A DNA stretch of 64,000 nucleotides from Bradyrhizobium cosmicum (GCF_007290395.2 NZ_CP041656.2:3596001-3660000); one strand, 5' to 3'; positions 9,358 through 17,857 are shown, counted from the stretch's first letter. The notes: generated by a model not told the origin, from the letters alone. Numbers and translations are program-made.

Positions 9358-10425
9358 ATGCGCACCGATCTCTTCGACTTCGACCTGCCTGCCGAGCGCA
9401 TCGCGTTGCGCCCGGCAAGCCCGCGCGACTCCGCGAAGATGCTGGTCGTGGAGGGCGGCGCGCTGCGCGACCAGAATATCGCCGACCTCGCGCACTGGCT
9501 GAAGCCGGGTGACCAGCTCGTCGTCAACGACACCAAGGTGATCGCGGCGCAGCTTAGGGGCCGCCGCATCGGCCGCGAGACCGAGCCGAAGATCGAGGCG
9601 ACCCTGATCAAGCGCCTCGACGGCTCGCGCTGGCAGGCGCTGGTGAAGCCGGCGAAGAAGCTCACCCCCGGCGATCGCATCCGCTTCGGCAATGAAGGCA
9701 AGGTCTGCCTGCTCGGCCATCTTGACGCTGAGGTCGAGGCCAAGGGCGCGGAGGGTGAGGTGACGCTTGGCTTCTCGTTCCATGGGCCTGCGCTCGACCA
9801 GGCGATCGCCGATCTCGGCAGTCCGCCGCTGCCGCCCTACATCGCCTCCAAGCGCACGCCGGACGATCAGGACCTCGCCGACTACCAGACCATGTTCGCC
9901 GCGAACGAAGGCGCGGTCGCGGCTCCGACCGCCGGCCTGCATTTCACCCCGGCGCTGGAGCAGGCGCTGCGCGAACGCGGCATCGGCATCAACCGCGTGA
10001 CGCTGCATGTCGGGGCAGGGACGTTCCTCCCGGTGAAGGTGGACGACACCGAAGGCCACAAGATGCACGCCGAGTGGGGCGCGATCTCGGCCGAGACCGC
10101 TACGAGGCTCAACACCGCGCGGAAGAATGGCGGCCGCATCATCGCCGTCGGCACCACATCATTGCGGCTGCTTGAAAGTGCCGCCAGCGAGGACGGCACA
10201 ATCCAGCCGTTCACGGCCGAGACCTCGATCTTTATCACCCCCGGCTATCGCTTCCGCGCCGTCGATATCCTGCTGACCAATTTCCACCTGCCGAAGTCGA
10301 CGCTGTTCATGCTGGTGTCGGCATTTTCGGGGCTGGAGACGATGCAGCGGGCCTATGCGCACGCGATTGCGAGCGATTATCGGTTTTATTCGTACGGGGA
10401 TGCCTGCTTGTTGTTTCGAGCGTAG
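9358..10425 (+). CDS. queA: S-adenosylmethionine:tRNA ribosyltransferase-isomerase
   Basis: QueA transfers and isomerises the ribose moiety of SAM onto preQ1 in tRNA to make epoxyqueuosine. The start at 9358 gives [17 protein letters not shown], the family N-terminus (355 aa); an earlier in-frame ATG at 9292 would lie in the palindromic repeat and is rejected. Motifs seen: [50 protein letters not shown]. Its pathway partner tgt lies at 14.9 kb, separated by four minus-strand genes. Confidence 0.97.
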   Translation: MRTDLFDFDLPAERIALRPASPRDSAKMLVVEGGALRDQNIADLAHWLKPGDQLVVNDTKVIAAQLRGRRIGRETEPKIEATLIKRLDGSRWQALVKPAKKLTPGDRIRFGNEGKVCLLGHLDAEVEAKGAEGEVTLGFSFHGPALDQAIADLGSPPLPPYIASKRTPDDQDLADYQTMFAANEGAVAAPTAGLHFTPALEQALRERGIGINRVTLHVGAGTFLPVKVDDTEGHKMHAEWGAISAETATRLNTARKNGGRIIAVGTTSLRLLESAASEDGTIQPFTAETSIFITPGYRFRAVDILLTNFHLPKSTLFMLVSAFSGLETMQRAYAHAIASDYRFYSYGDACLLFRA

Positions 10426-10435
10426 CGCAATCTAT

Positions 10436-10575
10436 CACCGTCACCCTGAGGTGCTCGCCTCTTCGGCGAGCCTCGAAGGGCGACGGCCACGCTGCCGCGT
10501 CCCGGCCGTGCATCCTTCGAGGCTCCCCCAGCGCTGCTTTGCAGCGCCGGGCTCGCACCTCAGGATGACGGGTGA
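10436..10575. repeat. Composite palindromic repeat between queA and asd
   Basis: The outer ends are inverted copies (CACCGTCACCCTGAGGTGC and GCACCTCAGGATGACGGGTG). Inside are hairpins such as GCTCGCCTCTTCGGCGAGC and GCGCTGCTTTGCAGCGC, and a CTTCGAGG word as in the 9.2-kb element. It lies between convergent genes and may stop transcription both ways. Probably the same repeat family as 9223-9332. Confidence 0.75.
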
Positions 10576-10580
10576 GTGCG

Positions 10581-11606
10581 TTACGCCATCGCCCGCTGCG
10601 GCAACAGCTCCGCGATCTGTACCGCATTCAGCGCCGCGCCCTTGAGCAGCTGATCCGCCGCCACGAACATCGAGATCGAATGCCCACTGGGATCGCTGAG
10701 GTCCTTGCGGATGCGGCCGACCAGGACGTCGTCCTGGCCCGAAGCGTCGATCGGCATCGGGAAGTAGTTCTTCACGCGGTCGTCGACCACCTTCACGCCG
10801 GGGGCCTGCGCCATGAGGCTGCGGACCTGGTCTTCGGTGATCGGCTTCTCGCATTCGAAGGTGATGGCCTCGCAATGGGCGCGCAGCACTGGTACGCGGA
10901 CGCAGGTCACGCCGATGGCGATCCTGTCGTCCTCGAAGATCTTGCGGGTCTCGTTGATGACCTTGGTCTCTTCGTCGTTGTAGCCGGTATCAGGGTCGAC
11001 CGCGGTGTTGTGGTTGAAGAGATTGAAGGCGTAGGGGTGCGGCATCACCTTGGGCGTATAGACCTGCCCGTTGAGGTTGGCGCGGGTGGACTCGACGAGC
11101 TCGTCCATCGCGGCGGCGCCGGCGCCGCTTGCCGCCTGATAGGTCGAGATGATCACGCGCTTGATGCGGTTCTTCTGGTGGATCGGCCACAGCGGCACCA
11201 ATGCGGTGATGGCGGCGCAGTTCGGGTTCGCAATGATGCCCTTGTGGTCGCGGATGCGGCCCGCGTTGATCTCGGGGATCACCAGCGGCACGTTCGGGTC
11301 CATGCGGAAGGCGGAGGAGTTGTCGACCACGACCGCGCCGGCCTTGACCGCGAGCGGCGCGTACTTCCTTGAGATGCTGCCGCCGGCGGAGAACAGCGCG
11401 ATGTCGACGCCGTCGAAGGCGTGCTCGGTCAGCTCCTCGATGACGACGTCCTTGCCGCGGAACGATACCGTCTTGCCGGCCGAGCGGGCGCTTGCGAGCG
11501 CCTTGAGCTTGCCGACGCGAAAGCCGCGCTTGTCCATGGTGGCGATGAATTCGGCGCCCACCGCACCGGTGACGCCGACAATCGCGACGACGGGATCGTT
11601 ACTCAC
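10581..11606 (-). CDS. asd: Aspartate-semialdehyde dehydrogenase
   Basis: Reduces aspartyl phosphate to aspartate semialdehyde, the branch point to lysine/diaminopimelate, methionine and threonine. 341 aa. GTG at 11606 is chosen because GGAGG lies 5 nt upstream (GGAGGACAAAGTG); an ATG 15 nt earlier is itself part of that ribosome site. The NADP-binding loop is VAIVGVTGAVG, and the active-site cysteine is C130 in ANPNCAAI. The terminal block is DDVLVGRIRKDLSDPSGHSI. It is preceded by a threonine-rich leader ORF and an intrinsic terminator. Confidence 0.95.
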   Translation of the reverse strand: MSNDPVVAIVGVTGAVGAEFIATMDKRGFRVGKLKALASARSAGKTVSFRGKDVVIEELTEHAFDGVDIALFSAGGSISRKYAPLAVKAGAVVVDNSSAFRMDPNVPLVIPEINAGRIRDHKGIIANPNCAAITALVPLWPIHQKNRIKRVIISTYQAASGAGAAAMDELVESTRANLNGQVYTPKVMPHPYAFNLFNHNTAVDPDTGYNDEETKVINETRKIFEDDRIAIGVTCVRVPVLRAHCEAITFECEKPITEDQVRSLMAQAPGVKVVDDRVKNYFPMPIDASGQDDVLVGRIRKDLSDPSGHSISMFVAADQLLKGAALNAVQIAELLPQRAMA

Positions 11607-11638
11607 TTTGTCCTCCATTGAATTGCGATTCAAACAAC

Positions 11639-11670
11639 AAAAAAGCCCCGGACCATCATGGGCGGGGCTT
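11639..11670 (-). terminator. Intrinsic terminator (attenuator) upstream of asd
   Basis: On the minus strand AAGCCCCG ... CGGGGCTT forms an 8-bp stem (11643-11650 with 11663-11670) extended by an inner CCA/TGG pairing, directly followed by a run of T. It ends about 33 nt before the asd GTG and 31 nt after the leader stop codon. Placed between a leader ORF and the structural gene, it is in the position of a classical attenuator. The word CGGGGC in the leader (11723-11728) can pair with GCCCCG of the stem's first arm and so compete with the terminator. Confidence 0.85.
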
Positions 11671-11700
11671 CGGTAGAGCTGATTGCGTTTTAGTCGACGA

Positions 11701-11772
11701 CTACAAGCGCACGCCTCCCCGGGCCCCGAAGGCCGTGGTGGTTTTGGTCGTGCGTTTGGTGGTCGTGAACAT
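11701..11772 (-). CDS. Threonine-rich leader peptide of asd
   Basis: A 23-codon ORF, ATG 11772 to TAG 11701, beginning MFTTTKRTTKTTTAFG. Codons 3, 4, 5, 8, 9, 11, 12 and 13 are Thr (ACC/ACG), 8 of 11. It lies between a good promoter and an intrinsic terminator in front of asd, a gene of the threonine pathway. This repeats the logic of E. coli thrL, and by position that of trpL. No ribosome site precedes it; the promoter -10 ends 8 nt before the ATG, so the message is probably leaderless, as reported for trpL of Sinorhizobium. Too short for usual gene callers. Regulation by charged tRNA-Thr is inferred. Confidence 0.82.
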   Translation of the reverse strand: MFTTTKRTTKTTTAFGARGGVRL

Positions 11773-11780
11773 GGCGGCGA

Positions 11781-11809
11781 CTTATGCGGGAGAGTCTGGC
11801 GCCCGTCAA
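11781..11809 (-). promoter_or_regulatory. Promoter of the leader-asd unit
   Basis: Reading the minus strand: TTGACG (11809-11804), 17-nt spacer, CATAAG (11786-11781). This is a good sigma-70-type match with optimal spacing. Initiation is expected around 11775-11772, at or just before the A of the leader ATG. It lies in the 65-bp gap after the PepSY gene, so asd has its own promoter. Confidence 0.72.
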
Positions 11810-11837
11810 TGGCTTTTCGGCGGGATTGTGGCCGGCG

Positions 11838-12440
11838 CTATTTGCCTCGAGCGCCCGGCGGCTCCAGGATGACCTCTTTGAGGTCGTCGCCGCTGATGAC
11901 GACGATCGAAAAATTCAGCCGGCCGCCTTCACGCACCAGCCCGCCGCTGATCGCCTTGCCCGAAGCGGCGCGCTCGGCGACATGCACCGCATCCGCGAGA
12001 CGGTGCCTGATCGCACCGAGCGCTGCGAGGTTGCTGCGATCGTCGAGATCGAGCTCGGTGAGGGGGAGGGCGGCTTCGCCGCCGATGAGCTCGCCGGTCG
12101 TGGCGTTGATGGTGTGGCGCCAGATCCGGTCGTTATGCAGAGTCTTCACCCGGTAGACCGGCACGCCGGAGCCTCCGTCAAAACTCACATCCGCCGTCGT
12201 GGCGCCGGCGTGACGGGCTTCTGCAATCGCCATGGCCTGGCTGATCGAAATCGACGAGCTGCGGAATCGTTCGATTTCACGGCTGACCGCCTGGCGGTCC
12301 GCCTCGGCATCACCATCTGTGCTGCCGTGAAGCGCGGTCGGCGTGCCCGCGGTCACGACCGCCTGTGCGGGCGGTGCGAGGAGCAGCGCTGGCAAGGCGA
12401 TCGCAAGCAGTCGCGAGGTCCGTCGTTTTGCTGTCGTCAT
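11838..12440 (-). CDS. Secreted PepSY-domain protein
   Basis: 200 aa from ATG 12440, which has GAGGG about 8 nt upstream; the longer open frame (to 12599) crosses the promoter and operator and is rejected. A signal peptide (LLAIALPALLLAPPAQA) is followed by a region with ISISQAMAIAEARHAGATTADVSF ... VYRVKTLHNDRIWRHTINATTGELI. This is a PepSY unit, a module found in periplasmic protease inhibitors and regulators. A second, weaker PepSY-like part ends the protein (LNFSIVVISGDDLKEVIL). Its promoter overlaps a TetR-type palindrome matching the one in front of the patatin-tetR genes. Confidence 0.82.
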   Translation of the reverse strand: MTTAKRRTSRLLAIALPALLLAPPAQAVVTAGTPTALHGSTDGDAEADRQAVSREIERFRSSSISISQAMAIAEARHAGATTADVSFDGGSGVPVYRVKTLHNDRIWRHTINATTGELIGGEAALPLTELDLDDRSNLAALGAIRHRLADAVHVAERAASGKAISGGLVREGGRLNFSIVVISGDDLKEVILEPPGARGK

Positions 12441-12610
12441 GCGCGAAACCCTCGGCCAGCGAGTGTGCCGGATGATCGTAAAGAATTCGCGGCCGACCTT
12501 GGGCATCGGCCGGCCGCGGAGCACCGTGGCGGGCTGTACCCGTCGCGGCGTTCTTAGCGGTCCGGACCACCTTGGGGCTGGTGAAAAAGCGGTCCGCATC
12601 GCGTATAACT

Positions 12611-12629
12611 AAACCATACCGTATCGTTT
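12611..12629. promoter_or_regulatory. TetR-type operator in PepSY gene promoter
   Basis: AAACCATAC-C-GTATCGTTT: two 9-bp half-sites with one mismatch around a single base. It overlaps the -10 (TATGGT, 12618-12613) and spacer of a minus-strand promoter whose -35 is TTGACC (12641-12636, spacer 17 nt). A near copy (with the shared 16-mer GTATCGTTTTATTTTG) lies at 14815-14833. The adjacent TetR regulator is the obvious candidate ligand-controlled repressor; that assignment is inferred. Confidence 0.75.
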
Positions 12630-12641
12630 TATTTTGGTCAA
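12613..12641 (-). promoter_or_regulatory. Promoter of the PepSY gene
   Basis: TTGACC (12641-12636), 17 nt, TATGGT (12618-12613) on the minus strand, about 170 nt upstream of the ATG at 12440. Fully covered by the palindromic operator, as expected of a repressible promoter. Confidence 0.62.
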
Positions 12642-12690
12642 TGCCGTAAGCGTTCCCCTGTGGGGGACAGGCCGCAATCTCACGGAATTG

Positions 12691-13473
12691 TCAGCGGGAG
12701 GGACGGCGCCGGGGAGCGGCTTTGGCGGCATCCTTGACGCGGCCGGCCGGTCCCAGCGCGCCGGCCAGGAACAGCTTGATCGCGACGCGCATCCGCTTCT
12801 CGGCGGGTTTTATTTCCATCGGCGTTCCGAACGTCGCCATGCGGTGGGTGTGGCCAACGACCACGTCGAGAAACACCTCGGCCGCTATGGTGGTGTCTTC
12901 GACGTCGAGGGCGCCTTGGGCCGCCAGATGATCGAAGAAGCGCGCGGTCGTGGCGACGGCCTTGAGCCAGCCTTCTTCCTTGCCGAGCTTGGCGATGTCA
13001 GGGAAATTGATGGCTTGTGACGTCATCATGCGGCTGAAGGCCATGGCGTCCGGCCCGCAAGTGAATGTCAGCATTTCCCGCCCGATCTCGACCAGCCGCT
13101 GCTCGACGGAGATGTCGGACGAACTGCCGAGCTGAGTCTCGGCTGCCGCCGAAAGAGGGGCAAGCCATCGCGCGATTTCGCGCCTCAGCACCGCCGTGAA
13201 CAGGCCGCGCTTGTCGCCATAACGGGAGTAGACGGTCGGCTTGCTCACGCGCGCAGCTTCGGCGACCGCATCCAGCGAGGTGGCGTCAAAGCCGCGATCC
13301 AGGAACAGGCGGGTGGCGACTTCGATCAGCCGCTGGTCGCGCTCGATGGCGGCGCTTTTGGTTGGCCGTCCGCCGCGCGATTTCGGCACGTCGCGCCGTG
13401 CCGCTGCCGATCTTGTCCTGGTCGCAGCCAATCCCATGCCCAATGATTCCTGCGGGGTCGTAACAATGGTCAT
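12691..13473 (-). CDS. TetR-family transcriptional regulator
   Basis: A Lys/Arg-rich N-terminus (RGGRPTKSAAIERDQRLIEVATRLFLDRGFDATSLDAVAEAARVSK in overlapping pieces) contains the TetR helix-turn-helix ending VYSRYGDKRGLFTAVLRRE. A C-terminal ligand domain of about 150 residues follows, of the AefR-like kind (FSRMMTSQAINFPDIAKL). The start is uncertain: ATG 13473 (260 aa) or ATG 13437 (248 aa, MGLAATRTRS, with AGGA upstream); more upstream codons are not protein-like. It follows the patatin gene by about 100 nt on the same strand, probably on one transcript whose promoter carries an operator, so autoregulation is likely. Confidence 0.9.
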   Translation of the reverse strand: MTIVTTPQESLGMGLAATRTRSAAARRDVPKSRGGRPTKSAAIERDQRLIEVATRLFLDRGFDATSLDAVAEAARVSKPTVYSRYGDKRGLFTAVLRREIARWLAPLSAAAETQLGSSSDISVEQRLVEIGREMLTFTCGPDAMAFSRMMTSQAINFPDIAKLGKEEGWLKAVATTARFFDHLAAQGALDVEDTTIAAEVFLDVVVGHTHRMATFGTPMEIKPAEKRMRVAIKLFLAGALGPAGRVKDAAKAAPRRRPSR

Positions 13474-13573
13474 TCGCTCTATAACGCGCAGGAGCGGGGG
13501 CGTCATCGCCAATCTGGCCGAATTGGCCGTATCGTCAACGGTCTTCGAAGGACGTCGTTCCGGCGCGTGAGTC

Positions 13574-14713
13574 CTAGGGGAGCGTCGACGTCCAGGCCTG
13601 TCCCGCCGCCGCTTTCTCATAGCCGTATTGATACAGCGCCCGCATGTAGGCCGTGTCGAACCCTTCGGAGGGCGGCGCCGGATAATCACGTGCGATGTAG
13701 GAGAGATGGAAGCCCAGATTGTTGCGCTTCGCGAAGTCGTAGGTCGAGAAGATGATGGACCGCGTCTGCGACTGGGTGATCGACGACAGGCTGCGTGAGG
13801 CGACGTCGATGGTGCTGTTGGAGACCAGCTCGAAGTTGCGCTCGATCTTCTTGTTGACGAGAATGTAGATGTCCGACTTCGTGTTGCCGGGCAGACGTCC
13901 CTGGAAGAGCAGTGCCTCCGGCAGCGTCAGCACCGGCGCCGTCACGCCGCCGTCGACGTGCATCTCCTGAAATCTGCGTCCCTGGCCCTCGGCTTCGATC
14001 AGGATGGGCGGAAACACCAGCGGGATGCTGGCGGAGGCTGCCATCACGTCGCGAAACAGTTTGAGCGCCTCGGGCGTGCCCACGGCGGCGATCTTGCCCA
14101 TGTCCCAGATGGCGGTTCGCTGGGTGTCGAGATCGGTCGTTACGATCAGCAGCCGTCGGCCCTTGGCGTTTTCGCGCGCGACCTGCTCGAGGATCTCCGG
14201 CCCGACATAGCGCGCCACCAATTCGCGCAGCCGCTGATTGCCGAACAGGCCGGAGCTGAACAGCACGCGCATGATGCTGGGATCGTTCAGCAGGCTTTCG
14301 GCAATGCCGCTGGTGTAGACCTCCCTCAACGTGTCGTCGTATTGCGATCCAAGAAACGCAAAGGGCGCGATCAGGCCGCCGGTGCTCACGCCGGACACGA
14401 CCGAAAAGGTCGGGCGCGTGCCGGCCGCGCTCCAGCCGTTCAGCACGCCCACGCCATAGGCGCCATCCGCGCCGCCGCCGGAAAGCGCCAGATAGCTCCT
14501 GGTCAGCGGGAAGCTGAATTTCGTGACGGGGTCGTCGGTGTAGCGGCGCAAGCCGTCGATATCGAGCACGCGCGACGTGGTGGCGTCGGCGGCCGTATAG
14601 GGCGTGCGGGGCAGGGAGGTGCAGGCGGAGAGCGCCAGGCTGCAGGTCAGCGTCAGAGATCCGATCAGGCGGGCGCCTGTCTGCCTTGTCTGGCCACGCG
14701 AGGGGACGGACAT
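13574..14713 (-). CDS. Patatin-like phospholipase lipoprotein
   Basis: A serine hydrolase of the patatin family. The oxyanion-hole motif is GGGADGAYG (residues about 79-87), the nucleophile is S110 in GVSTG, and the Asp of the dyad is in HVDGGVTAP. The N-terminus carries a lipobox (LALSAC, Cys31), so the enzyme is probably an envelope lipoprotein acting on phospholipids or neutral lipids. Start used: ATG 14713 (379 aa); earlier in-frame ATGs at 14740, 14764 and 14794 are possible because the promoter lies only about 20 nt beyond 14794. It precedes tetR on the same strand and has the TetR-type operator in its promoter. Confidence 0.9.
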   Translation of the reverse strand: MSVPSRGQTRQTGARLIGSLTLTCSLALSACTSLPRTPYTAADATTSRVLDIDGLRRYTDDPVTKFSFPLTRSYLALSGGGADGAYGVGVLNGWSAAGTRPTFSVVSGVSTGGLIAPFAFLGSQYDDTLREVYTSGIAESLLNDPSIMRVLFSSGLFGNQRLRELVARYVGPEILEQVARENAKGRRLLIVTTDLDTQRTAIWDMGKIAAVGTPEALKLFRDVMAASASIPLVFPPILIEAEGQGRRFQEMHVDGGVTAPVLTLPEALLFQGRLPGNTKSDIYILVNKKIERNFELVSNSTIDVASRSLSSITQSQTRSIIFSTYDFAKRNNLGFHLSYIARDYPAPPSEGFDTAYMRALYQYGYEKAAAGQAWTSTLP

Positions 14714-14814
14714 TTCGGTCGAACATGAAGCGGAGGGCATCGTCGGTGGCTGGCGATCACACATTTGCAGCCGCCGGCAAATCTGCCGCAGCATCCCGTC
14801 CAGCCCCCAAGGAA

Positions 14815-14833
14815 AAACTACACGGTATCGTTT
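14815..14833. promoter_or_regulatory. TetR-type operator in patatin-tetR promoter
   Basis: AAACTACAC-G-GTATCGTTT: the right half is identical to the 12.6-kb site and the left half has two mismatches to the palindrome. It covers the -10 of a minus-strand promoter in the same register as the other site. The following bases TATTTTG are also identical, so the two promoters share a module. Confidence 0.7.
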
Positions 14834-14843
14834 TATTTTGCAA
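14815..14843 (-). promoter_or_regulatory. Promoter of the patatin-tetR genes
   Basis: TTGCAA (14843-14838), 17-nt spacer, TAGTTT (14820-14815) on the minus strand. Spacing and overlap with the palindrome equal those of the PepSY promoter. The tgt gene starts divergently at 14945, so the 100-bp gap must hold its promoter too. Confidence 0.58.
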
Positions 14844-14944
14844 GCTGCGGCGCCATCAAGTCTGCGTCAGATATGTCCCACTCTGGCGCATCGCGCGGCC
14901 GGAGCGGGTTGATCGGCCTCGCCCGACACGCAATAAGCACGGCC

Positions 14945-16093
14945 ATGAATCCACCTAAGAACGATCTGCCCAATCATTTCGAACTGCTCGCGACCGATGG
15001 CGCCGCCCGCACCGGTCGCCTGACCACGCCCCACGGCGTGGTGCGGACGCCAGCCTTCATGCCAGTCGGAACCGCCGGCGCCATGAAGGGCATGCACTGG
15101 CGCGAGGTGCGCGATGCCGGCGCCGATATCGTGCTCGGCAACACCTATCATTTGATGCTGCGTCCGGGCGCCGAGCGGATCGCCGCTCTCGGCGGCTTGC
15201 AGACATTCACCGGCTGGAACGGTCCGATGCTGACGGATTCCGGGGGCTTCCAGGTGATGTCGCTGTCGGACCTGCGCAAGGTGACCGAGCACGCCGTCAC
15301 CTTCCGCTCGCATATCGACGGTGCCAAGGTGGAGCTGTCGCCGGAGCGCTCGATCGAGGTGCAGCGCTTCCTCGGCTCCGACATCGCCATGCAGATGGAC
15401 GAATGCGTGCGGTTGCCGGCCGAACGCGACGACATCGACCGCGCGATGCAATTGTCGCTGCGCTGGGCCGAGCGAAGCAAGCGTGCCTTCGAGAGCGCGC
15501 CTGAGGGTTACATGCTGTTCGGCATCGTGCAGGGCGGCGACATCCCGCAGCTGCGTCATGCCAGCGCCGAAGGCCTCACTGAGATCGGCTTTCACGGCTA
15601 CGCGATCGGCGGCCTTGCCGTCGGCGAGCCGCAGGCGGTGATGTTGGCGATGATCGACGAGACCGCGCCGGCCCTGCCGGGCGACCGGCCGCGCTACCTG
15701 ATGGGCGTCGGCACGCCGGACGATATTCTCGAAGCGGTCAAGCGCGGCATCGACATGTTCGATTGCGTGATGCCGACGCGCAACGGCCGCCATGGCGTGG
15801 CCTTCACCCGTTTCGGTCAGGTCAATTTGCGCAATGCGCGCCATGCCGACGATCCGCGTCCGCTCGACGAAGACAGCTCGTGGCCGTCGGCGCGCAGCTA
15901 CGCACGCGCCTATCTTCATCATCTCGTCAAGGCCGGCGAGACGCTTGGGGCGATGCTGCTGTCGGAAATCAATATCGCCTACTACCAGTTCCTGATGCAG
16001 GGCATCAGGAACGCGATCGCACACGGAACGTTCGAGGAGTTTTACCAGCGTACGCGCGAGGACTGGGCGAGGGGCGACATCGCCCCGCGCTGA
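14945..16093 (+). CDS. tgt: tRNA-guanine(34) transglycosylase
   Basis: Exchanges guanine 34 for preQ1 in GUN anticodon tRNAs, the step before QueA. ATG 14945 gives 382 aa; the 60-codon upstream extension overlaps the patatin promoter region and is rejected. Seen: [33 protein letters not shown] (catalytic Asp), [13 protein letters not shown] and the nucleophile segment [17 protein letters not shown]. The zinc-site region reads [21 protein letters not shown]: the three cysteines of the usual CxCxxC are Ser, Trp and Ala, and only the histidine region remains. Otherwise intact and of normal length. Confidence 0.96.
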   Translation: MNPPKNDLPNHFELLATDGAARTGRLTTPHGVVRTPAFMPVGTAGAMKGMHWREVRDAGADIVLGNTYHLMLRPGAERIAALGGLQTFTGWNGPMLTDSGGFQVMSLSDLRKVTEHAVTFRSHIDGAKVELSPERSIEVQRFLGSDIAMQMDECVRLPAERDDIDRAMQLSLRWAERSKRAFESAPEGYMLFGIVQGGDIPQLRHASAEGLTEIGFHGYAIGGLAVGEPQAVMLAMIDETAPALPGDRPRYLMGVGTPDDILEAVKRGIDMFDCVMPTRNGRHGVAFTRFGQVNLRNARHADDPRPLDEDSSWPSARSYARAYLHHLVKAGETLGAMLLSEINIAYYQFLMQGIRNAIAHGTFEEFYQRTREDWARGDIAPR

Positions 16094-16106
16094 AGCGTGA
16101 CGGCTG

Positions 16107-16325
16107 TCAGTTGCAGACGATCCGCTGCTTGACGGCGTGCTTGGTCACGAAGCCGTAGCCGCAGGTGTCGCAGGTCCAGAGATAGCTGATCACGTGGTCG
16201 GAGACGTAGGCGGAGGCTTCTGCGGCGACCATGGAGTCGGCGCATACGGGACAGGTGGGCAACTCGCTGCAACGCGGATCACGCCTTGGCGCTACGGTCG
16301 ACAACACTTCAGCGACTGCTGACAT
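16107..16325 (-). CDS. Small zinc-ribbon protein, unknown function
   Basis: 72 aa. The ATG is preceded by GGGAGG 8 nt upstream. Two CxxC pairs (LPTCPVCADSM and WTCDTCGYGF) about 28 residues apart should bind one Zn; the C-terminus is basic. It may bind nucleic acid or be a regulator; no function is known to me. Related small zinc-ribbon proteins are encoded at 27.6 and 30.4 kb. Convergent with tgt, 13 nt between stops. Confidence 0.8.
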   Translation of the reverse strand: MSAVAEVLSTVAPRRDPRCSELPTCPVCADSMVAAEASAYVSDHVISYLWTCDTCGYGFVTKHAVKQRIVCN

Positions 16326-16549
16326 CGTGGTGACCTCCCTGCTTCGAGACCTAAGTCTAACATAAGCAGAATCAGTTGACGAGGTCGCAACACAAATGCG
16401 TTGGTTTTCTGCTAATTGCAGCTCACGCGATTTTGCGATGCAGCGTATTTAACGTGTGCCGCATTGTCGCTTGCGTGTCGCCGCAAGCTGTCCGTAACTG
16501 CGGGAAGAGCTGCGATCAAAGTGCAAATCGTCGTCACAGGGAGTTCATC

Positions 16550-17527
<978 letters not shown>

Positions 17528-17530
17528 GAC

Positions 17531-17773
17531 ATGGCGGATCAACCCCCGAGGCGACCGCGCACGCTGGGCGATGCCAGGACCGAGGCCGAGGCGGCCTTCA
17601 AGAAGGTGACGGCCAAGGTGGTCGTCGCGCCGCCGAAGCAGAACGTGGCGCCGGGGGTCAAGGAGCAGGTCAGCCTGCGGATCGACCAGGACGTGCTGGA
17701 GTTCTTTAGGGAGGGCGGACCCGGCTGGCAGGACCGCATCAACGAGGCGCTGCGCAAGGCTGCGGGGAAGTAG
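17531..17773 (+). CDS. BrnA-like (DUF4415) antitoxin, orphan
   Basis: 80 aa. The C-terminal half QVSLRIDQDVLEFFREGGPGWQDRINEALRKAAG (given in pieces: VSLRIDQDVLEFF, GPGWQDRINEAL) is the ribbon-helix-helix type signature of BrnA antitoxins. The N-terminal half is basic and proline-rich. BrnA normally follows a brnT toxin gene; here it follows cysK by 3 nt and no BrnT-like ORF is present nearby. It may be a solitary DNA-binding regulator. A terminator hairpin follows at 17811. Confidence 0.78.
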   Translation: MADQPPRRPRTLGDARTEAEAAFKKVTAKVVVAPPKQNVAPGVKEQVSLRIDQDVLEFFREGGPGWQDRINEALRKAAGK

Positions 17774-17810
17774 GCTTTCGGCCCCTCGGTGGGCGCGACC
17801 AACGAAAACG

Positions 17811-17836
17811 AAAAGCCCGGCGCGAGCCGGGCTTTT
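17811..17836. terminator. Bidirectional intrinsic terminator
   Basis: AAAAGCCCGG ... CCGGGCTTTT, 10-bp perfect stem with a 6-nt loop (CGCGAG). A/T runs on both sides let it serve both the cysK-antitoxin unit (+) and the caspase-fold gene (-). Confidence 0.92.
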
Positions 17837-17857
17837 GCATGTTGTAGCCTGCCTGCC

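Noticed and set aside
12441..12599. N-terminal extension of the PepSY protein
   Set aside because: It would cover part of the untranslated leader; the extra residues are basic and not signal-peptide-like, and ATG 12440 has a ribosome site.
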